Notes: a model not told the origin generated them from the sequence alone. DNA of 64,000 bases from an uncultured Alphaproteobacteria bacterium (GCA_943789475.1 CALSUG010000004.1:1-64000), one strand, 5' to 3'. Positions 44,788 to 54,240 are shown, counted from the first letter of the stretch. Made by a program: numbers and translations.

Positions 44788-44816
44788 ACGATAGTAAATA
44801 TATTGAGAAAGGTCAA
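44788..44816 (-). promoter_or_regulatory. Promoter of greA
   Basis: On the minus strand TTGACC (44816-44811), 17-base spacer, TATCGT (44793-44788). The start would fall near 44781, giving a leader of about 74 bases before the ATG with the hairpin in its middle. Confidence 0.6.
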
Positions 44817-44819
44817 GAT

Positions 44820-46088
44820 TTGTCGAACATATCTCTGCTTTATGAACGCGAGGCGTTGAAAATGCAAATTCTGGCCGACCTTCCTAAAATTCCTGCATTC
44901 ATTCGTAACTCTTACCAACTATGGATGGGTGCGCAGTGGAGCAAGGAAACACCACACGACGTGTTTTATGGCACAGGATGGATACACGAGGTGTTAGGCC
45001 GTCAATTGGCGCGTAAATCATGTATGGCACATTGGCGTGATGCAAAGGTAACGGGAAACACAGCGCAATTGATTGAACCCACGACAACGGTATTGGATTA
45101 TACGCGTGATATTGCGGGCGAATTACAAGAATTCACAGGTGCGGACACGCCCTATGACGCACTCATCCATTTTCAAACACCAGGATTTGAAAATCCATTA
45201 ACCGCGGGTGATCTATCAAAAATTCATGATTTTGTACGGGATAGGCAAGTTGACGACCCTGTTGGTGATCATCCAAACGTCTCCGTTGATGTGCAAAACC
45301 ATATTATAAAATGCATGATTGATATGGCGAGTATCAATGAAAGCAAGGTCGAGATATTATATGAAACGGCGCACCCGGCATGCCTTGGTTATGGTGGGGT
45401 GGAGCAGGGGGTGAAATTGGGCGTGACGCACGACCCACATATGACACCATTCAAAAGCCTGATTACCAATTGGCATGAAATTGGCCATGCCGTTTATCGA
45501 CAATCCATCCCATACGGTCATTTCGTTGCTGGGCGGGCTATGGACGAGGCGATCGCATTCTTGTTTGAATATTATATTGGGTACAGCGATGATTTCATGC
45601 AAATGATGTTGGATGAGGGGCTTGCCCAATGTGGATATGACATGGATATGTTGAAACGTCATTCAACCGAAATTGTGCGTAATACCAAACGCATTGAAAC
45701 CAACCCCATTCGTCATTTTATCGATATTGATTTGTGCGAACAATTGGAACGTGCGCTGGTCAATGAAGATATAGAGGCCGAGGATTGTGAAGTGTTTTGG
45801 GCACGGTTGGTTGAACCTTATGCCGATATTTTTCCCACCGACTATCCCTATTATTATGACGTGCATATGATGAGCGGTATTTATGGGGACAGGCCATGTT
45901 ATAACCCCGGCATGTTGGCCGCCATGCAAATTGGTGATGCAAAAAATGTCACAACGGATAATTTTAATGATATCGTGATGAGGGTTGCCCAATCGGGACA
46001 TGATAGGTTTGATACGGCGGTTAAAGACATCACAGGGCAATCATTATCCACCGAACCATTTTTCAAATGGATGACATTAAAATTTTAA
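44820..46088 (+). CDS. M32-type (Taq family) metallocarboxypeptidase-like protein
   Basis: A 422-residue putative zinc carboxypeptidase. The HExxH motif is in TNWHEIGHAVYRQSIP (about residue 220). The second metal segment, usually HESxS, reads GRAMDEAIAFLFEYYIGYSD, keeping the Glu ligand but not the His. Nearby substrate-type blocks are THDPHMTPFKSL and MMSGIYGDRPCYNPG. It is about 70 residues shorter than Taq carboxypeptidase. TTG start at 44820 with GAGAAAGG 7 bases upstream; the next Met is residue 15. It is divergent from greA and its promoter must overlap the greA leader region. Activity against peptides is inferred from family. Confidence 0.72.
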   Translation: MSNISLLYEREALKMQILADLPKIPAFIRNSYQLWMGAQWSKETPHDVFYGTGWIHEVLGRQLARKSCMAHWRDAKVTGNTAQLIEPTTTVLDYTRDIAGELQEFTGADTPYDALIHFQTPGFENPLTAGDLSKIHDFVRDRQVDDPVGDHPNVSVDVQNHIIKCMIDMASINESKVEILYETAHPACLGYGGVEQGVKLGVTHDPHMTPFKSLITNWHEIGHAVYRQSIPYGHFVAGRAMDEAIAFLFEYYIGYSDDFMQMMLDEGLAQCGYDMDMLKRHSTEIVRNTKRIETNPIRHFIDIDLCEQLERALVNEDIEAEDCEVFWARLVEPYADIFPTDYPYYYDVHMMSGIYGDRPCYNPGMLAAMQIGDAKNVTTDNFNDIVMRVAQSGHDRFDTAVKDITGQSLSTEPFFKWMTLKF

Positions 46089-46156
46089 TCATCTAAATCG
46101 TTAAAGAATTTTCGTCAGAGTGATTGTAATAAAAAATCAGTAACTTTTTATTTTTA

Positions 46157-46727
46157 CTACCTATGCACAAGTGGTGGAACTAGTAACCCTTGATTTCTTG
46201 ATAAAACACCAGATTTGGAAGCATCTTTCCATTTGTAAGATGTCGTTTTACCAGTGGAATACCTGTAACCGTACTGCATAGTAGCTGTTTGTCCAATGCC
46301 TTTATTTGCAAAACGCTTTAATAGTGAAGCACTGTATGAGATTGCGCTTGTTTCAAAAGCTCCTTTTGTTTGTTTTGAATTACCACTGTCGTAGAGTGTT
46401 AGTGTATTTTCTTGTGGGTAAAAAAAAGCATGGACTGTACGATCGAATAATCCTTTTTCAACGTTGGCCATTCGTCTGTCTAGACAAACAGTTATGTCAT
46501 TTTCAAGGATGTAATCGAGTGCTTGTGTTCATTAATACTTCATGAAGTCTAGATTCGTAGCTAGCACTACTGTTAAATTCATTCTGTGGATCACATTGAG
46601 ATAAAGAGGTACTTAAAATATCTTGAGCGACACTTGCTTTACGTGCTTTATCTGAAGCATTTTCGCACCCGGATAAAAACAAAATTGTGGCCATTGATGC
46701 TAAAGCAGGTTTTATAATTTTTTTCAT
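46157..46727 (-). CDS. Lipoprotein of unknown function (frame broken once)
   Basis: Joined, about 189 residues. Signal peptide with lipobox LSGC (Cys about 20), then SDKARKASVAQDILSTSLSQCDPQ, EVLMNTS, after the break DYILENDITVCLDRRMANVE, then a C-terminal domain TVHAFFYPQENTLTLYDSGN and ATMQYGYRYSTGKTTSYKW. The first frame (46503-46727) ends in an unrelated tail. Removing one base near 46517-46521 joins it to the frame of 46157-46471, open back to that point. Three Cys in the mature part may pair. No family recognised. It is followed leftwards by about 70 bases of AT-rich spacer before the peptidase gene's end. Confidence 0.6.
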
Positions 46728-46839
46728 AGAATAGTTGTAAGGAATATATTTTTCTATGTCAATAAAAATAAGCCACTTTATCCAATGATATAGGAAAAAA
46801 ATTATAAATTAATGACAGTGAATCTCTAAAATAACGTGA

Positions 46840-49368
46840 TTATTTGTAATCAGAAAATTTTGAAATATTCCCGTCTTGATCAGATGACTTAGTCTTTTTA
46901 GCCGCGACACGTTTTTCAGGAATTGTGATTGTTACGGTTGTACCAAATCCTTTTTGACTGATGAGTTCTAGAGAGCCATCATGTAAACGAATGAGGGAAT
47001 AGACAAGGGTTAATCCGAGACCTGTTCCTGCATTACTTCGCGCCAATGTACTGTCAATTTGCCCAAACGGGGATAATGCCTTTGGAATATCAACCTCATC
47101 AATTCCAACGCCTGTATCCGTAATGGACAAGCGAATGTCTTTACCATCATAATCAGCAGATAGAGTTATTGAACCATTTTCAGGAGTAAACTTGATAGCA
47201 TTTGAGAGAAGATTCATTAAAATTTGTTTGAGCGCTAACTCCTCTGCAACGATATTTGGTATGGTGTCGGCAATTAAATTGTTAACTTGAACTTGTCGAT
47301 TTTCAATTTTATTGGCCATAAGGTCAATGCATGTTTGTGTAATTTTGGATATATCGACGACTGACTCATTTAGTTGTCGTTCTCCTGCTTCTATTTTTGA
47401 GATGCCTAAAATTTCATTAATAACATTTAAAAGTCGTGTGCCACTGCTATGAATATCACTTGCATAATCCACATATGGTTTGTTTACAATTTCACCTAAT
47501 GCTTCACTTTTTATGATTTCGGAAAAACCAATAATAGAATTGAGTGGTGTGCGTAACTCATGACTCATATTTGCCAAAAATTCTGATTTGGCGCGCGAGG
47601 CAAGATCTGAATTTAACTTTGCTTCAATAAGCGCTATTTCAGCTTCTTTTCTTTGGGTGATATCTTCTATGCTACCTTCATAGTATAAAATTGTACCATC
47701 TTCATCTTTTACGGCGCGTGCATTTTCATTAATCCAAATTAAACGACCGCTTGTGTGTCTCACTTGTATTTCATAGTTTCGTATTTGTTCATCTCGATAT
47801 ATTTGTGTTTCATACGCATTGCGATCCTCTGCGTTGATATAAACCTCTTTAATATTATGCTTTTCTGGGGCATCTTTATCAAAATCATTATAGCCAAGAA
47901 TATTTAAAAATGCTGGGTTAGCGCTCATTATTGTTCCATCTGGTGCAATTTGATAAATGCCGCCAGCTGCATTTTCCACGATCTTTCGTGATCTTTTTTC
48001 AGCTTCATCTAATGCTTTTTCTGCACGACGTTTTTCTTCTGTATCCGTGATCGTGCCAATAATACGTAATGTCCCTTCAGCATCATTTCTTAGAACAGAA
48101 AAGGCGATGTCAACAGATCTGTAATCACCTGAGACAGTTTGTAATTTTGCAAAATTTTTCGTATATTTTTCCGTTTTTGTGAAATTAAAAAAAGAGTCTT
48201 GAATTGCATTTATGTCTTGAGGGTGAATAAGTCGAAATAAATTTTCTCCGTAAACATCTTCTGGAGGTAAGCCTGTGATACGTTTCCAAGACGCGTTCAA
48301 AAAAACAATTTGTCCGGTAATGTCCAGTTCAAATAATATGTCCTGAACTGAATTGACTACGGCTTTATATTCGTCTTCACTTTCTTTTAGTGCTTTTGAA
48401 ATGCTTTGTGATTCATCTATTTTATATTCTAAAGATTGGTTTTTATCTTCCAAAATTTCATTCATTAAATGCATTTTTTGAGATTGATGTTGGTTATTAC
48501 GAACAAATAATGTTCCTAATATCGTTAATAAAGCACCAAATAAAAGCAATATAAATGGAAGTTTGTCGCTTAGGAAAAATACATTTTCGTTAAATAAATT
48601 GATAGTTATTTGTAGATCATGACCCAATATTTTTATGTGTTGATTGAGATGTGTTGTTGATTTTTTTTGATTGTTTTCTGTTTGATATTCGAATGAAGGA
48701 GCGTCGTTATCCATGTCGAACAAGCGAACTTTCTCAACCGTATTGTATTTAGAGTTGTCAAAAATTTGTTTAATTTTTTGTGGATTTAGTAATGCTAAAA
48801 AAGTTTGTTTGTTCTTGTTCGTGTATGTTATATAAAATTTATTTTCGTAACTGATGATGTTTTTCAGTTTTTGTGCTTTTATCTGTTTAATGGTTTTTCG
48901 AACAATATCATTGTTAATGTGTCCTTTGCCATACATTGTTTTTACATGCCATGAATTTGAAGAGGGACTTATTTGAGTGAGAGATAATATGGCATCACTG
49001 TTTTGTGTTTGGCTGATAGTCTCTAAAGTAAATATAGAGTAGGCATGAGATACAGCGGTATCGATATCGAATGAAATATTTTGTACAATTTCACTATGTT
49101 TATTTTGTGTTATTTTTTCTATATAAACAAATAATGAAATCGTTGCCGCAATGGTTAAAATTAGGCCATTTAAAAAGATAATAAATTGCGGCCAATGCGT
49201 TGATTTTGAACGCATTGATGATTTGGCCGCATTCGGCTCTAATATGTTTATGAGATCATTCTCTCCCATTAGTATTGTTATCTCTTTATTTTTTCGATTA
49301 TCAGGTGCGATAATCTCCTTCCAACTGTATCTTGCATTAAAGAGGTTAAAAAAGATTAAAGAGTTCAA
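46840..49368 (-). CDS. DivJ/PleC-like PAS sensor histidine kinase
   Basis: An 842-residue inner-membrane kinase. Two membrane segments (about 58-82 and 270-290) enclose a periplasmic sensor of about 185 residues. Two PAS/PAC units follow (about 335-455, LFELDITGQIVFLNASWKRI; 465-590, GIYQIAPDGTIMSANPAFLN). HisKA has [20 protein letters not shown], then YASDIHSSGTRLLNVINEIL and SKIEAGER, closely matching the PleC/DivJ group. The ATPase has NLLSNAIKFTPENG, DTGVGI and GTGLGLTL. It starts immediately after the upstream kinase gene's stop (46840-50679 is one transcript). Partner response regulator (DivK/PleD type) not in the window. Confidence 0.9.
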   Translation of the reverse strand: MNSLIFFNLFNARYSWKEIIAPDNRKNKEITILMGENDLINILEPNAAKSSMRSKSTHWPQFIIFLNGLILTIAATISLFVYIEKITQNKHSEIVQNISFDIDTAVSHAYSIFTLETISQTQNSDAILSLTQISPSSNSWHVKTMYGKGHINNDIVRKTIKQIKAQKLKNIISYENKFYITYTNKNKQTFLALLNPQKIKQIFDNSKYNTVEKVRLFDMDNDAPSFEYQTENNQKKSTTHLNQHIKILGHDLQITINLFNENVFFLSDKLPFILLLFGALLTILGTLFVRNNQHQSQKMHLMNEILEDKNQSLEYKIDESQSISKALKESEDEYKAVVNSVQDILFELDITGQIVFLNASWKRITGLPPEDVYGENLFRLIHPQDINAIQDSFFNFTKTEKYTKNFAKLQTVSGDYRSVDIAFSVLRNDAEGTLRIIGTITDTEEKRRAEKALDEAEKRSRKIVENAAGGIYQIAPDGTIMSANPAFLNILGYNDFDKDAPEKHNIKEVYINAEDRNAYETQIYRDEQIRNYEIQVRHTSGRLIWINENARAVKDEDGTILYYEGSIEDITQRKEAEIALIEAKLNSDLASRAKSEFLANMSHELRTPLNSIIGFSEIIKSEALGEIVNKPYVDYASDIHSSGTRLLNVINEILGISKIEAGERQLNESVVDISKITQTCIDLMANKIENRQVQVNNLIADTIPNIVAEELALKQILMNLLSNAIKFTPENGSITLSADYDGKDIRLSITDTGVGIDEVDIPKALSPFGQIDSTLARSNAGTGLGLTLVYSLIRLHDGSLELISQKGFGTTVTITIPEKRVAAKKTKSSDQDGNISKFSDYK

Positions 49369-50679
49369 TTAAAGGGGGAGGGATATTGTAACGATAAGGC
49401 CAGTTGTACCATCATTGTTTGAGAGGGTTATTGTTCCTCCATGGGCAGTTATAATGTCATTCGTGATTGTGAGGCCAAGGCCAACACCGCCCGTTTTATT
49501 ATTTCTTGATTCTTCACCGCGAACAAAAGGATTAAGGACGTCATCTATTTTTTCGACTGAAATGCCAGGACCATTATCTGTGATGATGATTGAAACTATG
49601 TCATTTTTTGTTTCAATAGTTTCGAGTGTAATTTTAGTGGCGTATTGTGCTGCATTGCTGATAATATTATCTAGTGCACGTGCAAGTGTATTTGGCTTTG
49701 CCCATAAAATTGTTTCAGTATCATTTATATGTCGTTTATCATCTACATCTAATAATAAACGTCGTGCATCATCAATGGTTTTGTTGAGGAAATTGTGCAA
49801 GTTGATTCGTTGCATTTTTTCGCCATCATCCCCTTTTGCAAAGGAAAGATATCCCTCAATCATTGTTTCCATGTCTTTTATATCGTTTTTAATTGCGGTG
49901 ATATCGGGATTTTCATCCATCATTTCAGTTTGCAATTTAATGCGTGTTAGAGGAGTTCGTAAATCGTGAGAAACACCTGCAAGCATAGTTGTTCGTTGAT
50001 CTATAAATTGGTTTATACGGTTTTGCATTGTTATAAATGCTTGAGTGGCTAAACGAACTTCATGTGCACCAGTAGGTTTTATGGAGCCAATAGGGATGCC
50101 TCGCCCCAACCGTTCAGCAATTAATCCAAGGCGATAAATAGGCCGAATTTGATTGCGCATAAATATAAGAGCAATTGTAAAGAGAATGATTGAAAGGCTA
50201 ATCATCCATAATATGAAGATGTAACTAGATGAGCTGAATAATCGTCCTTCTGGTATATTAATGCTTAATAATCCTGTGTTCGTTATGGTATGAACGATTA
50301 TTTTTTTTTCATGCGGATAATATTGGACTGTAAAGGGGGACGAAAGTTGCTCTTGTAAGTGGTTTGATAGATCATTTGTTATCGTATGGATGTTTTTTTT
50401 ATCTATTTTGGGTAATTGTAAGATGTTTTTTTTGTGGGTGAATTGTAATCCGAGAGGTTGGAAATCACTGTTTTTTAAATGAAAGGCGTTCGTTTTGATC
50501 TGATTGACAATAAGAACTATTTCGCCAGCCACAGAAGATGCTAAACGGTCAGTCATTCTCGACCAATGCCTGTCAAAAAAGATTGTTGAAACGGCGATTT
50601 GTAATAATAATGCGGGCATCATTATTATGAGGAACGTTCGTCCAAATAAGCTTTGTGGCAAAAATTGTTTCAAGTTCAT
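49369..50679 (-). CDS. EnvZ-like sensor histidine kinase
   Basis: A 436-residue kinase of the EnvZ/OmpR class. First membrane segment (14-34, TFLIIMMPALLLQIAVSTIFF), periplasmic loop of about 130 residues, second membrane segment (about 160-180), HAMP (RPIYRLGLIAERLGRGIPIG), HisKA with LAGVSHDLRTPLTRIKLQTEM (His about 246) and HATPase with LDNIISNAAQYA, DNGPGI and GGVGLGLTI. The phospho-His motif HDLRTPLTR is diagnostic for EnvZ-like kinases. The OmpR-type partner normally encoded directly upstream is absent; an intrinsic terminator and an OmpA gene lie there instead. The stop abuts the start of the PAS kinase. Confidence 0.92.
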   Translation of the reverse strand: MNLKQFLPQSLFGRTFLIIMMPALLLQIAVSTIFFDRHWSRMTDRLASSVAGEIVLIVNQIKTNAFHLKNSDFQPLGLQFTHKKNILQLPKIDKKNIHTITNDLSNHLQEQLSSPFTVQYYPHEKKIIVHTITNTGLLSINIPEGRLFSSSSYIFILWMISLSIILFTIALIFMRNQIRPIYRLGLIAERLGRGIPIGSIKPTGAHEVRLATQAFITMQNRINQFIDQRTTMLAGVSHDLRTPLTRIKLQTEMMDENPDITAIKNDIKDMETMIEGYLSFAKGDDGEKMQRINLHNFLNKTIDDARRLLLDVDDKRHINDTETILWAKPNTLARALDNIISNAAQYATKITLETIETKNDIVSIIITDNGPGISVEKIDDVLNPFVRGEESRNNKTGGVGLGLTITNDIITAHGGTITLSNNDGTTGLIVTISLPL

Positions 50680-50713
50680 GGGATAACTTTATCACGAGAG
50701 GTGAATCTGTCAT

Positions 50714-50741
50714 AAAAAAAACGGCCAGTGAAGGCCGTTTT
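50714..50741 (-). terminator. Intrinsic terminator after the OmpA-family gene
   Basis: On the minus strand AAAACGGCC (50741-50733), loop, GGCCGTTTT (50726-50718), continuing as a run of T to 50714. A 9-bp perfect stem lies 22 bases past the OmpA-family stop. It separates that gene from the kinase pair. Confidence 0.88.
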
Positions 50742-50762
50742 AATTTTATATTTTTACAAATG

Positions 50763-51665
50763 TTATTCGAATGTGATAACCGCACGACGGTTAGCGGGCT
50801 CGCGAATATCGTTTTGTGTTTGGACAAGAAGTTCATTTTCGCCACGCCCCTCAATCATGATTTTCCCAGCTGGAATGCCGCGTGCAATAAGAGCGGATTT
50901 TACATCGTTACCACGACGATTAGCCAAACGTGCATTGTATGCTGCTGATCCTGATGTATCAGTGTGTCCCACAACATTAATTGTGTTTATGTTACGAGAG
51001 TTTACTTCGTTGGCAACTGCATCAAGAACACTTGCCCCATCCGCATTGACGTCATCTGAGTCAAAGTCAAAGAATACAAGGTACATAGCTTCTTGGACGT
51101 TCAAAGGTTCGTTTGTATCGATCATTTCAACAGGAGCCGGAAATTCTTCTACAGGAGCCATCATAGCAGGGAGAACTGCTTCTACTTCGTTCATTGCTGC
51201 CATGAAGTCAGCTTTACAAGGTACGGACATCATTGCGCCGTTTGCAACTTCTTCTTGTTCTTCAATCCAGCAATCATAACGTGCTTGTGCGATAGCGGCC
51301 TTACCTGGAATGATTTCACGTGCACCACGATCAATTGCAGAAACTAAGCGAGCATATGCTGTTGATAATTCCACGATATCGGCAGCTGTTAAATCCCAAT
51401 CATTTACAGGTTCAGGCATAACGTTAACACCTTTTGCCGCTTCTAAACCTTTACGAGAAAAATGTAATGCATCGGCATAATCTTTTTCTTGATTAAGTTC
51501 AAAAGAAGAGAATGCACGGTATTCAGAAGTTAATTGTTGTGTGAATGGAGAACCACTAGCTGTCGCCGCTCCAAGTTGTTCAACTTCATTATTGCCTTCA
51601 AAGGCAGAACATGCGCCAAGTCCAAGGACAACTGCGCTTGTTAATATTGTTTTTAGAATGGTCAT
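50763..51665 (-). CDS. OmpA-family lipoprotein
   Basis: A 300-residue outer-membrane lipoprotein. Signal peptide with lipobox LGAC (Cys about 19). A helical N-terminal region includes LTSEYRAFSSFELNQEKDYA and a central ARYDCWIEEQEE segment. The C-terminal peptidoglycan-binding OmpA domain (about 185-300) has YLVFFDFDSDDVNADGASVL, NVVGHTDTSGSAAYNARLAN and RGENELLVQTQNDIREPANR; the Asp and Arg that hold diaminopimelate are present (HTDTSG; NRRA). Strong Shine-Dalgarno AAGGAGA 8 bases before the ATG and a perfect terminator after it suggest high single-gene expression. Confidence 0.93.
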   Translation of the reverse strand: MTILKTILTSAVVLGLGACSAFEGNNEVEQLGAATASGSPFTQQLTSEYRAFSSFELNQEKDYADALHFSRKGLEAAKGVNVMPEPVNDWDLTAADIVELSTAYARLVSAIDRGAREIIPGKAAIAQARYDCWIEEQEEVANGAMMSVPCKADFMAAMNEVEAVLPAMMAPVEEFPAPVEMIDTNEPLNVQEAMYLVFFDFDSDDVNADGASVLDAVANEVNSRNINTINVVGHTDTSGSAAYNARLANRRGNDVKSALIARGIPAGKIMIEGRGENELLVQTQNDIREPANRRAVITFE

Positions 51666-51775
51666 TACTATTTCTCCTTAATCATGACTAAAATAAGTAC
51701 ATTTAATGGTTTTAAGGGGATATTTATAAAATGTAAAGTATTGAATCGCTTGGGGAAGTGGGGTAAAAAAAATCC

Positions 51776-52883
51776 ATGAAAGCAGAAACGGAAAATACAG
51801 TTCAGGCTATAGAGCAATCGCTTGGGTTGCTAAGGAGGCATCTTTGACTGGCCAAAGGCACAAGAACGATTGAGTGAACTTAATTCCTTATCAGAAAATC
51901 CTGATCTTTGGAATGATGCTCAAAAGGCTCAAAAAATTATGCAAGAGCGTACGATTTTGCAACAGAGTATTGATGCTGTGCTTGAGGTGGAGCAATCTTT
52001 AAATGACAATGTTGAAATGATCTTCATGGCTGAAGACGAGGGAGATGATGATTTGGTTGTAGAATGCGAAACCATATTATCGGCATTACACGTTAAATCG
52101 GCACGAATGGAGTTAGAAAGTCTGTTATCTGGTGAAGCGGATAAAAATGATGCTTATCTTGAGGTTAACTCCGGTGCCGGTGGAACAGAGGCATGTGATT
52201 GGGCCTTGATGATTTTACGTATGTATACACGTTGGGCTGAATCAAAAGGATACAAAATTGAATTGTTAGATCAGTCTGATGGTGAGGAGGCGGGAATAAA
52301 ATCAGCGACTATTCAAATTAAGGGGCATAATGCATATGGTTGGTTGAAGGGGGACAATGGTGTTCATCGTTTGGTGCGTATTTCTCCGTTTGATTCTGCG
52401 GCAAGGCGACATACAAGTTTTGCCTCAGTTGCTATATCCCCAGTGATTGACGATACGATTGATATTGACGTTGAGGAAAAAGATTTGCGGATTGATACGT
52501 TTAGATCGAGTGGGGCAGGTGGTCAGCACGTTAACACAACTGATTCTGCGGTGCGTATTACGCATATCCCAACAAATATTGTTGTGTCGTGCCAAAACCA
52601 AAGATCTCAACATCAAAATCGGGATAGCGCTATGAACATGTTAAAAGCACGTTTATATGAGGCTGAAATGCAGCGTAGAGAACAAGCAAAAACAGACGCG
52701 CACGGTGAAAAGACGGATATAGGATGGGGGCATCAAATTAGATCTTATGTGTTGCATCCATATCAAATGATTAAAGATTTACGTACAGGGGCAGAAACAA
52801 ATCAGTCGGATAAAGTTCTAAATGGTGATCTTGATTTGTTTTTAGAATCTGCGCTTGCCTACAAATTGGGTGGAGAAGAGTAA
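51776..52883 (+). CDS. prfB: Peptide chain release factor 2 (programmed +1 frameshift)
   Basis: Class I release factor reading UGA and UAA. The ATG at 51776 opens a 23-codon frame that meets an in-frame UGA at 51845-51847. Shifting by one base continues as DWPKAQERLSELNSL and runs to 52883, giving about 368 residues. GGQ catalytic motif in RSSGAGGQHVNTTDSAVRIT. The anticodon-like recognition loop is near SPFDSAARRHTSFAS, with the RF2-type SPF tripeptide that reads UGA. VNSGAGGTEACDWA and GWGHQIRSYVLHPY are also typical. The frameshift is autoregulatory in RF2. It is divergent from the OmpA gene. The two-gene envelope module starts 43 bases downstream. Confidence 0.96.
51833..51848 (+). promoter_or_regulatory. 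prfB recoding site
   Basis: AGGAGG (51833-51838), three bases, then CTT TGA C. This is the spacing and slippery codon known from enterobacterial prfB, with the internal Shine-Dalgarno-like sequence positioned to push the ribosome +1 when RF2 is scarce. Confidence 0.95.
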
Positions 52884-52926
52884 GATTCAGGTTGCGATTC
52901 CCTGAAAGGATTTTATAAATAATCAC

Positions 52927-54240
52927 ATGAGATTATTTATTACATGTGTTTCTGCTTATATAGTTTTGATTGTTTACGGCTTTGCGGCCATGGCTAAAGA
53001 TGACAAACCGTTATCGTTACCTATGTCCCAATGGTCTGTGGACAAAGTTTTTAAGGTTAATGGTTTTCCAACGCGAGAATGTCTTATGACGACATCATTT
53101 GATAACGGTATGGAAATTGCGTTTAAGGGGAAAGGCGAGCGTCTTTCGGCGCTTCGTATTAAAGATGTTTCAGGTAATGTATCTTCAAAAATTTCTGGTT
53201 TCGTAGGTCTTGGAATTGGAAAGAATTCATATGGTCTTCAATCACGTTCGACGGCAGGGCAAGTTGATTCTAGCTTGTTAACGGTCGCTCACGTTGCAGA
53301 TAAGATTATTTCTGAGAATATGTTTCGATTGAAAGTTGGCGGACAAGATTATTATTTTTCAGGGGTTGGTTTTGAACAAGCCTATGACCAATTGTTGACA
53401 TGTCTTGGTCGTAAAAACCTTAAAACATTGAAAGTTGTTAGTGATGATATTATGCGTTTGCCACGCGCACCTAGGGTTAAATTAGATATGCCAGCGGAAC
53501 CAGTAGACGTCGTTATTGCGGAACCGGTTGATGTGATGATGATTGACGAACCTGTGATAGAAAAAACAATGAAGAGTGAATTCGAGGATGGAGGGATTGT
53601 TGCAAATCATGGTCCTGAATCTTTGCTTATTCCAGAAATAAGTGGAAAATCGAATGATGATAAACCATTGGCAGAGTGGGTTGCGGCTAAAGGACAAAAG
53701 GTTTCCATGGTTTTAGGTGAGTGGGGCGCAAAAAAGGGCGTTAATGTTGCCGTGAATTTAGACAACAACCCAGTTGTTTTAGAAGATTTTGCATTTGATG
53801 GAGCATTTTCCGATGCGGTTAATAAGTTGATTAATGATAATATGGAATGGGTTGGAACACGGCCAACGGCTGTTTTAAAAGATGCTCAAGGTGTTGAAAC
53901 ACAGTTGACAGGATACAAAGATGATAGAAGTGTTAAGGTTTCTCGTTCTCGTAATGTGAAAAAACAGGTTGATCATCGTTGGCGTGCGTTAGAGGGAACT
54001 AATCTTCGTAAGGTTTTGCAACAATGGGCAAAACGTGAAGATATCAATTTTATTTGGCAGGCTGATCAAACATTCTTAATTCGTAAATCAGTTAAAAGTA
54101 CAACAGATTTTCCTGATGCGGTGTCATCGTTGTTGGTGCAATATAAAGATCAATCTGTGCGCCCTGTCGCACAATTGAATACAGATCCCAAAACAGGTGA
54201 AATGTCATTGATTGTTAAGGTTTTAAAATCTGCATCATAA
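52927..54240 (+). CDS. Exported protein with two TcpQ-like modules
   Basis: A 437-residue exported protein. Signal peptide (residues 1-23, TCVSAYIVLIVYGFAAMA), then an N-terminal domain of about 140 residues beginning SQWSVDKVFKVNGFPTRECL and ending AYDQLLTCLG. A Pro/Val/Asp-rich linker follows (AEPVDVVIAEPVDVMMIDEP). Two modules of the same plan come next: LAEWVAAKGQKVSMVLGEWG to FDGAFSDAVNKLI, and RALEGTNLRKVLQQWAKRED to FPDAVSSLLVQYKDQS. The second matches the TcpQ C-terminal domain known from type IVb pilus and Dot/Icm-related machineries. No pilus gene is nearby. Probably in the same transcript as the next gene, whose N-domain is similar. Confidence 0.75.
   Translation: MRLFITCVSAYIVLIVYGFAAMAKDDKPLSLPMSQWSVDKVFKVNGFPTRECLMTTSFDNGMEIAFKGKGERLSALRIKDVSGNVSSKISGFVGLGIGKNSYGLQSRSTAGQVDSSLLTVAHVADKIISENMFRLKVGGQDYYFSGVGFEQAYDQLLTCLGRKNLKTLKVVSDDIMRLPRAPRVKLDMPAEPVDVVIAEPVDVMMIDEPVIEKTMKSEFEDGGIVANHGPESLLIPEISGKSNDDKPLAEWVAAKGQKVSMVLGEWGAKKGVNVAVNLDNNPVVLEDFAFDGAFSDAVNKLINDNMEWVGTRPTAVLKDAQGVETQLTGYKDDRSVKVSRSRNVKKQVDHRWRALEGTNLRKVLQQWAKREDINFIWQADQTFLIRKSVKSTTDFPDAVSSLLVQYKDQSVRPVAQLNTDPKTGEMSLIVKVLKSAS

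Noticed and set aside
51776-51850. Frame break in prfB as another sequence error
   Set aside because: It has the full recoding signal (AGGAGG, 3-base spacer, CTT TGA C) and the joined protein is a normal RF2, so the break is programmed.
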